Shown: positions 1 through 6,161, counted from the stretch's first letter. The stretch is DNA of 6,276 nucleotides from Alphaproteobacteria bacterium (GCA_024279745.1 JAJRRE010000215.1:1-6276), one strand, 5' to 3'. Numbers and translations are program-made. The notes: generated by a model not told the origin, from the letters alone.

Positions 1-21
1 ATAGCCATTAATTCAGGTTTG

Positions 22-43
22 GAGGGCGGTTGCAATTGCCCTC
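22..43 (-). terminator. Possible terminator hairpin at the ratA/coq10 stop
   Basis: A 6-bp GC-rich stem GAGGGC/GCCCTC with a 10-nt loop overlaps the stop codon. No T-tract follows on the minus strand, so it may be a Rho-dependent or mRNA-end hairpin or simply chance. Confidence 0.3.
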
Positions 44-530
44 AAACATTATCGCGCTGGGCGGCCGCGCCGTACACCGTGCGGGCGCGCGCTTCAAAGG
101 CTGAAACAAATTTGCGGTATGCGGTTTCAAACATACCGCCCATCAGCATTTGCAGCATCGGCGAGCGAAACTCAAAGGCGATATAAAAATCGATCTCGCA
201 ATGGTCGGCGCCGCCCGGCCCAGCGGCCTGGTTAAACAGCCAGCGGTTTTCCAAATGCCGAAACGGACCGTCGAGATATTCCACCAGGATTTTCGGCTCG
301 CCCGGCTCCAAAGTCACCTTTGACGTAAACGTCTCGCGCACCGGCCCATAGCCAACGCTCATATCGGCGATGATGACCTCGCCTGCCCCCGCCCCTGTCG
401 CTTCACGTGAGCGTATGGTGAGCTCGTCGCAAAGCGGCAAAAACTGCGGATAGTCTTCAACCTTGGATACAACGTCAAACATTTGGCGCGGCGAAAAGGC
501 AAGGATTTTTTGATCATGAAAGGTTTGCAT
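42..530 (-). CDS. Coq10/RatA-family START-fold protein
   Basis: This 162-residue protein of the SRPBCC/START-like fold belongs to the family holding mitochondrial Coq10 and E. coli RatA. Coq10 binds ubiquinone and is needed for its proper use in respiration; RatA was reported to block 70S ribosome assembly. Visible family features are the N-terminal strand and helix followed by VEDYPQFLP (24-32), a long-strand region with GPFRHLENRWLF (88-99), and the C-terminal FEFRSPML...FEARA helix region (119-149). The cavity is lined by hydrophobic residues and there is no signal peptide. For an alphaproteobacterium beside lipA I prefer a Coq10-like quinone role to a toxin; no antitoxin partner is visible. 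It lies 113 bp after lipA with no strong terminator between. The ATG at 530 lacks a near Shine-Dalgarno; GAGGAG is 20 nt away, so translation may depend on lipA or be leader-independent of it. Confidence 0.92.
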   Translation of the reverse strand: MQTFHDQKILAFSPRQMFDVVSKVEDYPQFLPLCDELTIRSREATGAGAGEVIIADMSVGYGPVRETFTSKVTLEPGEPKILVEYLDGPFRHLENRWLFNQAAGPGGADHCEIDFYIAFEFRSPMLQMLMGGMFETAYRKFVSAFEARARTVYGAAAQRDNV

Positions 531-643
531 AAGCTGTAATTTAGTCCACTCTCCTCGCCCCTGCCAGTGACGCGGCGTCGCGCCTGGCGGGCGACATGGC
601 GCCGCCCCCCGTCCGCTTAACCCGGTAAGTCGTCCCGTTCAAC

Positions 644-1615
644 TCAAATGCCCAACTTGGCCAATCGCGCCGCGCGCAGCCTGGCAAAATCGTCCCCTGC
701 ATGATAGCTGGAGCGGGTCAGCGGCGAGGCGGAGACCAGCGCGAAGCCTTTTGAGAGCGCGATACGCTCATAGGATTTGAACTCGTCGGGGGTGATCCAG
801 TCCTTGACAGGGGCATGTTTTGGCGTTGGTTGCAAATATTGCCCAATGGTTAGAAAATCTATCTCGGCCACGCGCATATCGTCCATAAGTTGCAGCACCT
901 CTTCGCGCCGCTCGCCAAGCCCAACCATAATGCCAGACTTTGTGAACATCGCCGGGTCTAGTTCTTTCACCCGTTGCAGCAGGCGCAGGGAATGGAAATA
1001 ACGCGAGCCGGGACGAATACGTAAATAATGCGAGGGAACAGTTTCCAGATTGTGGTTGAACACATCTGGCCGGGCGGCGACCACCTGCTCAAGCGCGCCG
1101 TCCTTGCGCCAGAAGTCCGGCGTTAAGACTTCAATGGTCGTATTGGGAGTGGCGCTGCGAATGGCGGTAATCACATCGGCGAAATGTTTGGCGCCGCCAT
1201 CATCCAGATCATCGCGATCAACGGATGTGATGACCACATGATTAAGCCCGAGCTTGGCCACGGCACTGGCGACATTCTCCGGCTCTTTGCGATTGAGCGG
1301 CAGCGGCACGCCGGTGCGCACATTACAAAAGGCGCAGGCTCGCGTACAGATCTCGCCCATGATCATCATGGTGGCGTGGCGCTTGGACCAACACTCACCA
1401 ACATTGGGACAGCCGGCCTCTTCGCACACGGTGGCCAGCCCATGCTCACGGATAATTCTTTTGGTGGCGGCATAGTCTTTTGAGACCGGCGCCTTGACCC
1501 TGATCCAGGCCGGCTTGCGCATCACCTCATTGTCGGGCTTGTGGGCCTTTTCCGGGTGGCGCGGCAACGGCTTTAATCTGGACTGGGTGCTAAGCTTGTC
1601 GAATACTGTAACCAT
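644..1615 (-). CDS. lipA: Lipoyl synthase (radical SAM)
   Basis: LipA inserts two sulfur atoms into the octanoyl chain carried on E2 and related lipoyl domains, making the lipoyl cofactor that pdhC and lpd in this window depend on. The 323-residue product has the family's two iron-sulfur sites. C64, C69 and C75 (CEEAGCPNVGEC) bind the auxiliary cluster that is consumed as sulfur source. C90, C94 and C97 (CTRACAFC) bind the radical-SAM cluster. The C-terminal RSSYHAG motif (301-307) includes the conserved serine that ligates the auxiliary cluster. Other family blocks are present: GEICTRACAFCNV, VVITSVDRDDLDDGGA, HNLETV, KSGIMVGLGE and TIGQYLQP. The ATG start is backed by GAGGT 8 nt upstream; an in-frame TTG five codons earlier is less likely. 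The gene follows the GlsB-type gene and precedes the Coq10/RatA gene, a common alphaproteobacterial arrangement. No octanoyltransferase gene (lipB) is in view. Confidence 0.97.
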   Translation of the reverse strand: MVTVFDKLSTQSRLKPLPRHPEKAHKPDNEVMRKPAWIRVKAPVSKDYAATKRIIREHGLATVCEEAGCPNVGECWSKRHATMMIMGEICTRACAFCNVRTGVPLPLNRKEPENVASAVAKLGLNHVVITSVDRDDLDDGGAKHFADVITAIRSATPNTTIEVLTPDFWRKDGALEQVVAARPDVFNHNLETVPSHYLRIRPGSRYFHSLRLLQRVKELDPAMFTKSGIMVGLGERREEVLQLMDDMRVAEIDFLTIGQYLQPTPKHAPVKDWITPDEFKSYERIALSKGFALVSASPLTRSSYHAGDDFARLRAARLAKLGI

Positions 1616-1623
1616 CAAAGGTG

Positions 1624-1628
1624 ACCTC
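1624..1628 (-). promoter_or_regulatory. Ribosome binding site deciding the lipA start
   Basis: GAGGT on the minus strand lies 8 nt before the ATG at 1615-1613. The alternative TTG at 1630 would place this site inside the coding region, so the ATG is preferred. Confidence 0.6.
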
Positions 1629-1679
1629 AACCAGGGAATGCGCGGATTGGCGCTTGATACATAGACTAGTCACAAACTA

Positions 1680-1934
1680 TCAGGCCAGCAACCGTGCCGC
1701 CAGCACAACAACAATGGCGCCAATCGTCGAGACTAAAATTTGTTCGACCAGCGCATTGCCGATGCCGATTTTCCAACCCATGAACTGGAACAAAAAGCCG
1801 CCGACGAATGAGCCGATAATTCCGGTGATGGCATAGCGGATGAGCCCGCCGCCGCCGACCACAACACTCGCCAGCCAACCAGCGACCAGACCGATCACCA
1901 CCATGCTTACAATCGCCTGTGTTTTGGGGTCCAT
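1680..1934 (-). CDS. GlsB/YeaQ/YmgE-type small stress membrane protein
   Basis: This 84-residue, very hydrophobic protein has three predicted transmembrane helices (about 8-27, 31-53 and 62-83). It is rich in glycine and carries family signatures: an early GLVAGWLAS, a central ITGIIGSFVGG, and a final GAIVVVLAARLL. It fits the Transgly_assoc family (PF04226), annotated GlsB/YeaQ/YmgE, whose members are inner-membrane proteins linked to envelope or general stress with no established biochemical activity. The length is typical. The ATG has a GAGGA site 9 nt upstream. It lies between lpd and lipA, with 64 bp to the lipA ATG and no terminator between, so it probably shares a transcript with lipA. 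Any link to lipoate or pyruvate metabolism is not shown by the sequence. Confidence 0.9.
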   Translation of the reverse strand: MDPKTQAIVSMVVIGLVAGWLASVVVGGGGLIRYAITGIIGSFVGGFLFQFMGWKIGIGNALVEQILVSTIGAIVVVLAARLLA

Positions 1935-1958
1935 TGTAGTCGATCCTCATTCTTTGTG

Positions 1959-1964
1959 ATTATA
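1959..1964 (-). promoter_or_regulatory. Candidate -10 box for the glsB-lipA-ratA unit
   Basis: A perfect TATAAT on the minus strand lies 24 bp before the glsB start codon. The predicted transcript would start near 1952 with a leader of about 18 nt that still contains the GAGGA ribosome site at 1948-1944. No good -35 is found at 16-18 bp (GGCTGA at 17 bp), so the promoter may be weak or need an activator. Confidence 0.4.
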
Positions 1965-2077
1965 ACTGCGCTCATGGTCTTTCAGCCCCTAATTCCGCGA
2001 AGGGTTACCGCTTAGCGCTCACCCTCTTGGGCCTAAGGTCCTTGGACCTGAGCTTTCCAGGGCGATCCCCCTTGGGA
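1965..2077. other. Non-coding spacer with a run of small hairpins
   Basis: No gene is seen here. Three short inverted repeats follow one another: CCC-TCTT-GGG (2022-2031), the 14-bp palindrome AGGTCCTTGGACCT (2036-2049), and CCAGGG paired with a slightly imperfect CCCCCTTGG (2057-2075). None has a T-tract on the minus strand that would make it a clear terminator. Together with the two long repeats they make almost the whole lpd-glsB spacer foldable. Confidence 0.45.
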
Positions 2078-2153
2078 CTAGTGTGATGGTTCAAGAGTTC
2101 GTTGATTATATCTGATAGCTCGTAAGCGAACTCTTTAATCTGAATCACACTAG
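2078..2153. repeat. Long inverted repeat (element A), related to element B
   Basis: CTAGTGTGAT at 2078-2087 pairs with ATCACACTAG at 2144-2153, and AAGAGTTCG at 2093-2101 pairs with CGAACTCTT at 2127-2135. An asymmetric internal loop and a 25-nt apical loop complete the structure. It shares its plan with element B 14 bp away: CTAG ends, similar overall size (76 and 78 bp), and right arms that both start GCGAA-Y-TC, pass through GAATC and end CACTAG. The two are best read as diverged members of one palindromic repeat family inserted or duplicated in tandem. Confidence 0.75.
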
Positions 2154-2167
2154 CCAAATTAATGATT

Positions 2168-2245
2168 CTAGTGTCCCTTATGATTCATGAATTCGCTAAG
2201 GTGTGTGCCGCAGATAGTATGCGAATTCGTGAATCGGGACACTAG
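2168..2245. repeat. Long inverted repeat (element B) directly behind lpd
   Basis: The arms 2168-2196 and 2221-2245 pair almost completely. The outer ten bases CTAGTGTCCC match GGGACACTAG, and the inner GATTCATGAATTCGC pairs with GCGAATTCGTGAATC with a single T-G pair. A four-base bulge (TTAT, 2178-2181) sits in the left arm, and the loop is 24 nt. The repeat begins 3 bp after the lpd stop codon, so the lpd transcript would end in or run through a large hairpin. It has the look of a dispersed palindromic intergenic repeat or a small non-autonomous transposon remnant with CTAG at its ends. A role as transcript 3' end is also possible. Confidence 0.8.
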
Positions 2246-2248
2246 TCC

Positions 2249-3730
2249 CTAGTTATGGATGACGCGGCCATAGGCGTCCAGTACGCTTTCATGCATCATT
2301 TCAGACAAGGTTGGATGGGCGAAAACCGTGTGCATGAGATCTTCTTCCGTGCTCTCCAGTCCCATGGCGACTACGAAGCCCTGAATAAGCTCGGTGACTT
2401 CCGCGCCGATCATATGAGCGCCGAGCAATTGCCCGGTAGCGGCGTCGAAGATGGTCTTGATCATGCCGTCAGGCTCGCCCAGCGCGATGGCCTTGCCGTT
2501 GCCGGTGAAATTGAACTTGCCGATTTTCAGCTCATAGCCCAGCGCCTTGGCTTTATGCTCCGTCAGCCCGACAGATGCGATTTGTGGATGGCAATAAGTA
2601 CAGCCGGGAATTTTCAGCGGATCAAGCGGATGGGTCTTGCGGCCGTTGATTGTCTCAATGCAAATGACGCCCTCATGCTCGGCTTTATGGGCCAGCATCG
2701 GCGGCCCGGCGACATCGCCGATGGCATAGATGCCACTGATATTTGTGCGCCCAAATCCATCAGTTTTAATGCAGCCGCGCTCAACAGAAACACCAAGTGC
2801 TTCCAGGCCGAACCCTTCCACATTACCCACAACGCCAACAGCCGAAATGACCCGCTCAAAGCGCTCTTCGCTGGTTTTGCCCTTGGCGTCTTCGATGGTG
2901 GCAATGACATGATCTGTCTTGCGATCCAGCTTGGTGACTTTCGCGCCGGTCATCAGTTTCATGCCGGCCTTCTTGAAGCTTCTGGCGGCCAGTTTGGCGA
3001 TCTCGTGATCTTCAACCGGTACCACCTGGTCCAGCAGTTCAACCACTTTAACCTCAGTGCCCATGGTGCGGTAGAATGAGGCGAACTCAATCCCGATGGC
3101 GCCCGACCCGATCACTAATAACGACTTGGGCATTTGTTTAGGCACCATGGCGTCAAAATAAGTCCATACCAGTTTGCCGTCGCCTTCCAGACCGGGTAAC
3201 ACGCGCGGTCGGGCACCGGTAGCGATGATAATATGAGCGGCGTGATAGGTCCCTGCGCCCGCTTGCGTTTTGGGAACGGGATGCGCCGGCTGGGCGGCGG
3301 GCTTTTTCGTTGCGCTGACCTTGATCTGGCCAGGAACCGAGCCGCCCTTGCCTGCTCCGGTCGTAACCGGCGCTTTAGTAATTTGCGCCTCGCCCCAGAT
3401 CACCGTGACTTTATTCTTCTTGAGCAAAAATCCAACGCCGTCATTCAGCCGTTTGGAAACGCCGCGCGAGCGCTCAACGATTGCTGCCGTATCGATTGCT
3501 ACATCTTTGGCGCTCAGGCCATAGTCTTTGGCGTGGTTCATATAGTGGTAGATTTCAGCCGAACGCAGCAGCGCCTTGGTTGGAATGCAGCCCCAGTTGA
3601 GACAAATCCCGCCCAGATGCTCGCGCTCAATAATCGCGGTCTTATAGCCAAGCTGAGCGGCGCGAATAGCGGTGACATACCCGCCAGGGCCTGAGCCAAT
3701 TACTACGACGTCAAATTGATTGTCAGCCAT
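2249..3730 (-). CDS. lpdA: Dihydrolipoyl dehydrogenase (E3)
   Basis: This flavoprotein reoxidises the dihydrolipoyl arm of E2 and passes electrons through a disulfide and FAD to NAD+. The 493-residue product shows the FAD-binding GSGPGG (12-17), the redox-active pair C43 and C48 in GGICLNWGCIP, the NAD-binding GSGAIG (208-213), the second FAD motif YAIGDVAGPP (335-344), and the C-terminal dimerisation domain with the active-site dyad H472/E477 in HPTLSE. Residues about 120-160 form a Pro/Lys/Gly-rich loop before ATGARPR; alphaproteobacterial pyruvate dehydrogenase E3s commonly carry such an insertion. The frame stays open upstream to a TTG at 3775, but the extra 15 residues are unlike the family. 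I chose the ATG giving MADNQFDVVVIG, although its Shine-Dalgarno match is weak (GGGA, 11 nt away). The position two genes after pdhC supports service in the pyruvate dehydrogenase complex; E3 may be shared with other 2-oxoacid dehydrogenases. Paralogues are often named lpd. Confidence 0.96.
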   Translation of the reverse strand: MADNQFDVVVIGSGPGGYVTAIRAAQLGYKTAIIEREHLGGICLNWGCIPTKALLRSAEIYHYMNHAKDYGLSAKDVAIDTAAIVERSRGVSKRLNDGVGFLLKKNKVTVIWGEAQITKAPVTTGAGKGGSVPGQIKVSATKKPAAQPAHPVPKTQAGAGTYHAAHIIIATGARPRVLPGLEGDGKLVWTYFDAMVPKQMPKSLLVIGSGAIGIEFASFYRTMGTEVKVVELLDQVVPVEDHEIAKLAARSFKKAGMKLMTGAKVTKLDRKTDHVIATIEDAKGKTSEERFERVISAVGVVGNVEGFGLEALGVSVERGCIKTDGFGRTNISGIYAIGDVAGPPMLAHKAEHEGVICIETINGRKTHPLDPLKIPGCTYCHPQIASVGLTEHKAKALGYELKIGKFNFTGNGKAIALGEPDGMIKTIFDAATGQLLGAHMIGAEVTELIQGFVVAMGLESTEEDLMHTVFAHPTLSEMMHESVLDAYGRVIHN

Positions 3731-3817
3731 GAAACGATTTTTCCCAAAAACTGCGCGGCTTTTATTTTCCAACAAACTGTTCGCACGCGCTGTAACAGCC
3801 GCGTTTAAACCACAGAC

Positions 3818-3845
3818 CTGATAGCAGCTGAAGGTGCATAATCAA
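3818..3845 (-). promoter_or_regulatory. Possible lpd promoter
   Basis: On the minus strand TTGATT (3845-3840) and TATCAG (3823-3818) are separated by 16 bp, each matching 4 of 6 positions of the sigma-70-type consensus. A promoter is expected here because a strong terminator lies upstream and lpd begins at 3730, which would give a leader of roughly 80 nt. The match is moderate and other placements are possible. Confidence 0.25.
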
Positions 3846-3958
3846 GCATAAATCAAAGGCGTATCCAGACCATCGCACAACCCGCGCCGCCAGGGACTAA
3901 GACAATTGCCGCTCCCGCTGCGATATCGCTGTTTGTCGATGCCGTATAAGTTTCACAA

Positions 3959-3996
3959 CAAAAGGCCCGCATATGTTGCCACATGCAGGCCTTTTG
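3959..3996 (-). terminator. Strong hairpin terminator after the lipoprotein gene
   Basis: The minus-strand RNA folds into an uninterrupted 17-bp stem closed by a GCAA (GNRA-type) tetraloop, with two G-U pairs. The 3' arm ends in GGCCUUUUG followed by UUGUG. On the plus strand the same two positions become A-C mismatches, so the structure is tuned for minus-strand RNA. It lies about 35 bp after the lipoprotein stop and separates that gene from lpd. Confidence 0.85.
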
Positions 3997-4030
3997 AACA
4001 GGTTCCCCGTCGATCCACTAAATTGGGTCG

Positions 4031-4501
4031 TTATTGGATGATTTTAGCCGTAGCCTTGACAGCTGCAGTTGTCGCCGTTCTGGTTGCTTTTTTCTTGGCT
4101 GCCGTGGTTGCAGCGGTCACCGCAGCAGTTTTCACCACCGAACCGGTAGTCGACGTGCCGGCGGATGCGCTCATGGCCGGCTTTACCGTAGAACATTTGG
4201 CCTGGAATTGCGCATTGGCCAGATCAAGTTCGGCAGCTTTGGCAAGTGCTGTGCGTTTGACCCGTGTTGTGCTGCTTTTGCCTTTGGAAACTTTCGCAAG
4301 GCGCGCCATGGTGCCCTCTTTGCGCAATCCATCGATTTTCGCTGTCAAGCTGACGCAAGCTGGATCAAAAGCCGCCTTTTGCGCGACTTTGCTGTCAGCT
4401 AAAGAAGCCGTTGTTAGCGGGTTGCCGTTATTGGCGCAACCGGCAAGAGCCAATGCACTAAGCGAAAATGCAATCGCCAAAATTCGAGTGCCATGTTTCA
4501 T
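4031..4501 (-). CDS. Small predicted lipoprotein with Ala/Thr/Lys-rich C-terminal tail
   Basis: The 156-residue product starts with a lipoprotein signal peptide: a basic N-terminus (KHGTR), a hydrophobic stretch (about 7-20), and the lipobox L-A-G-C with C22 as the predicted acylated residue. Residue +2 is Ala, so sorting to the outer membrane is expected by the E. coli rule. The middle (about 46-104) has a patterned segment with two further cysteines, C49 and C103, which could form a disulfide in the periplasm, and reads like a short helical hairpin. From about residue 119 the protein is almost entirely Ala, Thr, Lys and Val and strongly basic. The ATG has a good AAGGA site 8 nt upstream, and a strong terminator follows the gene, so it looks like a single-gene unit. 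I do not recognise a named family. A role in envelope or peptidoglycan binding is only a guess. A non-coding origin is unlikely given signal peptide, RBS and terminator. Confidence 0.8.
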   Translation of the reverse strand: MKHGTRILAIAFSLSALALAGCANNGNPLTTASLADSKVAQKAAFDPACVSLTAKIDGLRKEGTMARLAKVSKGKSSTTRVKRTALAKAAELDLANAQFQAKCSTVKPAMSASAGTSTTGSVVKTAAVTAATTAAKKKATRTATTAAVKATAKIIQ

Positions 4502-4784
4502 TTCAATATTCCTTTGATGCGACCCCGTTAATACAATTTGTCGGATCCATCTAAGTAATCCCGCCCGTGAGTCGCAAGGGACTGTCCAAGATTGCCCCCA
4601 CTAATCAGCGACTTACAGCGGTTTGCAAGCGCTTCAGCTATCATTTGTGATTTTGCCGCAACAAAGTGGCGTTAAAGATACTAATTTAACTGACCTAACC
4701 CATTGAAAATATGGGTGAATATTTTTAATTACTGTTCAGGCGGGTTTTTATTGCGAATCAGAAATAATAAAAAATCGCACCTAT
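4502..4784. other. AT-rich spacer between pdhC and the lipoprotein gene
   Basis: There is no convincing gene in these 283 bp. The half next to pdhC is distinctly AT-rich. It holds small inverted repeats: ACCCAT/ATGGGT at 4698-4716, AAAATAT/ATATTTT at 4706-4725 (overlapping the first, so the two cannot form together), GTTAAA/TTTAAC at 4671-4690, and TGAGTCGC/GCGACTTA with one G-T pair at 4568-4615. The lipoprotein gene promoter should lie here on the minus strand, but I could not pick a convincing -35/-10 pair. Confidence 0.5.
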
Positions 4785-4800
4785 TCACACCAACATGCGA
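4775..4800 (-). terminator. Weak candidate terminator overlapping the pdhC stop
   Basis: On the minus strand a 5-bp stem TCGCA/TGCGA with a 16-nt loop spans the pdhC TGA and is followed at once by six T residues and then an ATTATT run. The position and T-tract fit intrinsic termination after pdhC. The stem is short and the loop large, so efficiency is doubtful; it may only slow the polymerase. Confidence 0.3.
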
Positions 4801-6158
4801 ACTGGATCTTCGATAAACCGTTTGAATGCTGACAAAAGCTCCGCGCCAATTGCCCCGTCGACCACCCGATGATCGCAGGACAATGTCACGGACATTATGG
4901 TTGCAGCCGCGACCTTGCCGTCGATAATGGTTGGTTGTTCCTGGCCAGCGCCAACCGCGAGGATCGTTGCGTGCGGCGGGTTGATTACCGCGTCGAAACT
5001 TTTGACGCCGTACATCCCCAAATTGGAAATCGATGTGGTGCCGCCTTGATATTCATGCGGTGCCAAACGTTTGGAACGCGCGCGCGCGGCCACGTCTTTC
5101 ATCTCGTTTGAAATCTCCGACAAGGACTTCAAGTCAGCGTGACGGATCACCGGCGTGAACAATCCGCCCTCAACGGCTACCGCAACACCGACATCAGATG
5201 CTTTGTGATAGAGCGTTCCTTGGTCTGTCCAGGTTGCATTGGCAGCGGGCACATCCTGCAAAGCCAGCGCCATAGCTTTAATGATGAAGTCATTGACCGA
5301 CAGCTTATAGGCGCGCGGGCCCTCGATGGGTGCGCCGTCATTCATGCGTTTGCGCGCGCGCAACAACTCGTCCAGTCGGCAATCCATATTGAGATAGAAA
5401 TGCGGAACCGTCTGTTTGGATTGCGTCAGGCGCTGGGCGATGATGCGGCGCATGCCGTCATGGGGAACAAGCTCATAAGAGCCGGCATCATAGAGCGATA
5501 AAATTTGCTCATCGGGCATGGCCCCAGCCATTGCGGCAGCTGAGCCCGTTGTTGTTCCCGAGGTTGGGGAGGACGCCGGAGATAGCGGCGCGGCGCGCGT
5601 CATTGCGGTCCCCCCGGTTGTGCCAGAGGGAATGGCGCCTTTGGCGACGGCGTCTTCGATATCGCGCTTTACAATGCGCCCATGCGGACCGCTGCCGGTT
5701 ACACCCGCCAGTTCTATCCCATTTATGACAGCAAGCCTGCGAGCCAGCGGCGAGGCTATGATACGCGCGCCCGCGGCCGATACTGCGGTAGTTCCGGCGT
5801 GGCCGTTGGTTGGCGATCCTGATAGGGGCGCGGCGGCGGCCAATGATTGGGGAACGCTGCCGGCGCCCGGAACTCCTTGACTGCTCAATGCGGCATCGAT
5901 TGCTGAGGCGTCTTCACCCTCTTCCAGCAACACGGCAATGGTGCGGTTGACCTTAACGCCTTCCGCGCCCTCTTCGACAACAATTTTGCCGACAATGCCG
6001 TCGTCAATGGCTTCAACTTCCATCGTGGCTTTGTCGGTTTCGATTTCGGCCAGCACATCACCGGAGGTAACGCTATCACCTTCCTTGACCAGCCATTTGG
6101 CGAGCTTGCCCTCCTCCATGGTTGGCGACAAGGCAGGCATAAGAATATTAATCGGCAT
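4785..6158 (-). CDS. pdhC: Pyruvate dehydrogenase E2, dihydrolipoamide acetyltransferase
   Basis: This is the core subunit of the cytoplasmic pyruvate dehydrogenase complex. It moves the acetyl group from E1 via its swinging lipoyl arm to CoA, giving acetyl-CoA. Domains of the 457-residue product, in order: one lipoyl domain (about 1-80) with the lipoylated lysine K43 in ETDKATMEVE; a flexible Ala/Pro/Gly/Ser linker (about 88-130); a peripheral-subunit-binding domain (about 132-171, SPLARRLA...G.GPHGRIVKRDIE) that docks E1 and E3; a second Ala/Ser/Thr/Pro-rich linker (172-215); and the acetyltransferase domain (about 229-457). The last contains the DHRVVDG motif with catalytic H430 and D434. 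The length and single lipoyl domain suit alphaproteobacterial E2. The ATG start follows the usual MPI.ILMPALSPTMEEG opening and has a GAGAG Shine-Dalgarno-like stretch 7 nt upstream. The pyruvate rather than 2-oxoglutarate or branched-chain assignment rests on the N-terminus and linkers plus context. No frameshift or missing key residue was seen. Confidence 0.97.
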   Translation of the reverse strand: MPINILMPALSPTMEEGKLAKWLVKEGDSVTSGDVLAEIETDKATMEVEAIDDGIVGKIVVEEGAEGVKVNRTIAVLLEEGEDASAIDAALSSQGVPGAGSVPQSLAAAAPLSGSPTNGHAGTTAVSAAGARIIASPLARRLAVINGIELAGVTGSGPHGRIVKRDIEDAVAKGAIPSGTTGGTAMTRAAPLSPASSPTSGTTTGSAAAMAGAMPDEQILSLYDAGSYELVPHDGMRRIIAQRLTQSKQTVPHFYLNMDCRLDELLRARKRMNDGAPIEGPRAYKLSVNDFIIKAMALALQDVPAANATWTDQGTLYHKASDVGVAVAVEGGLFTPVIRHADLKSLSEISNEMKDVAARARSKRLAPHEYQGGTTSISNLGMYGVKSFDAVINPPHATILAVGAGQEQPTIIDGKVAAATIMSVTLSCDHRVVDGAIGAELLSAFKRFIEDPVRMLV

Positions 6159-6161
6159 GGT

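Noticed and set aside
531..643. Terminator or small gene between lipA and ratA/coq10
   Set aside because: The GC-rich spacer gives only short, interrupted stems without a T-tract, and no start with a ribosome site and open frame was seen.
1664..1671. GACTAGTC palindrome between glsB and lipA as another repeat end
   Set aside because: Only 8 bp, with no flanking similarity to elements A and B; too short to call.
2255..3079. Long plus-strand open frame (274 codons) opposite lpd
   Set aside because: It lies wholly antisense to a certain E3 gene, has no recognisable domain, and is explained by the GC-rich codon pattern of lpd leaving the opposite strand open.
3731..3775. TTG start extending lpd by 15 residues
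   Set aside because: The extension is not typical of the family, and MADNQFDVVVIG at the ATG is the usual E3 opening.
3906..4517. Plus-strand open frame (203 codons) opposite the lipoprotein gene
   Set aside because: Its hydrophobic Ala/Val composition mirrors the Ala/Thr/Lys-rich sense tail, it runs through the strong minus-strand terminator, and the minus-strand frame has signal peptide, RBS and terminator.
4671..4690. GTTAAA-N8-TTTAAC as a possible CtrA-type site
   Set aside because: The two TTAA units are 10 bp apart rather than the 7 bp of the CtrA consensus; in AT-rich sequence such a repeat can be chance.
5518..5880. Plus-strand Ala/Pro/Val-rich frame opposite the pdhC linkers
   Set aside because: It is the complement of the Ala/Pro/Gly/Ser linker regions of E2, with no independent start signal or family.
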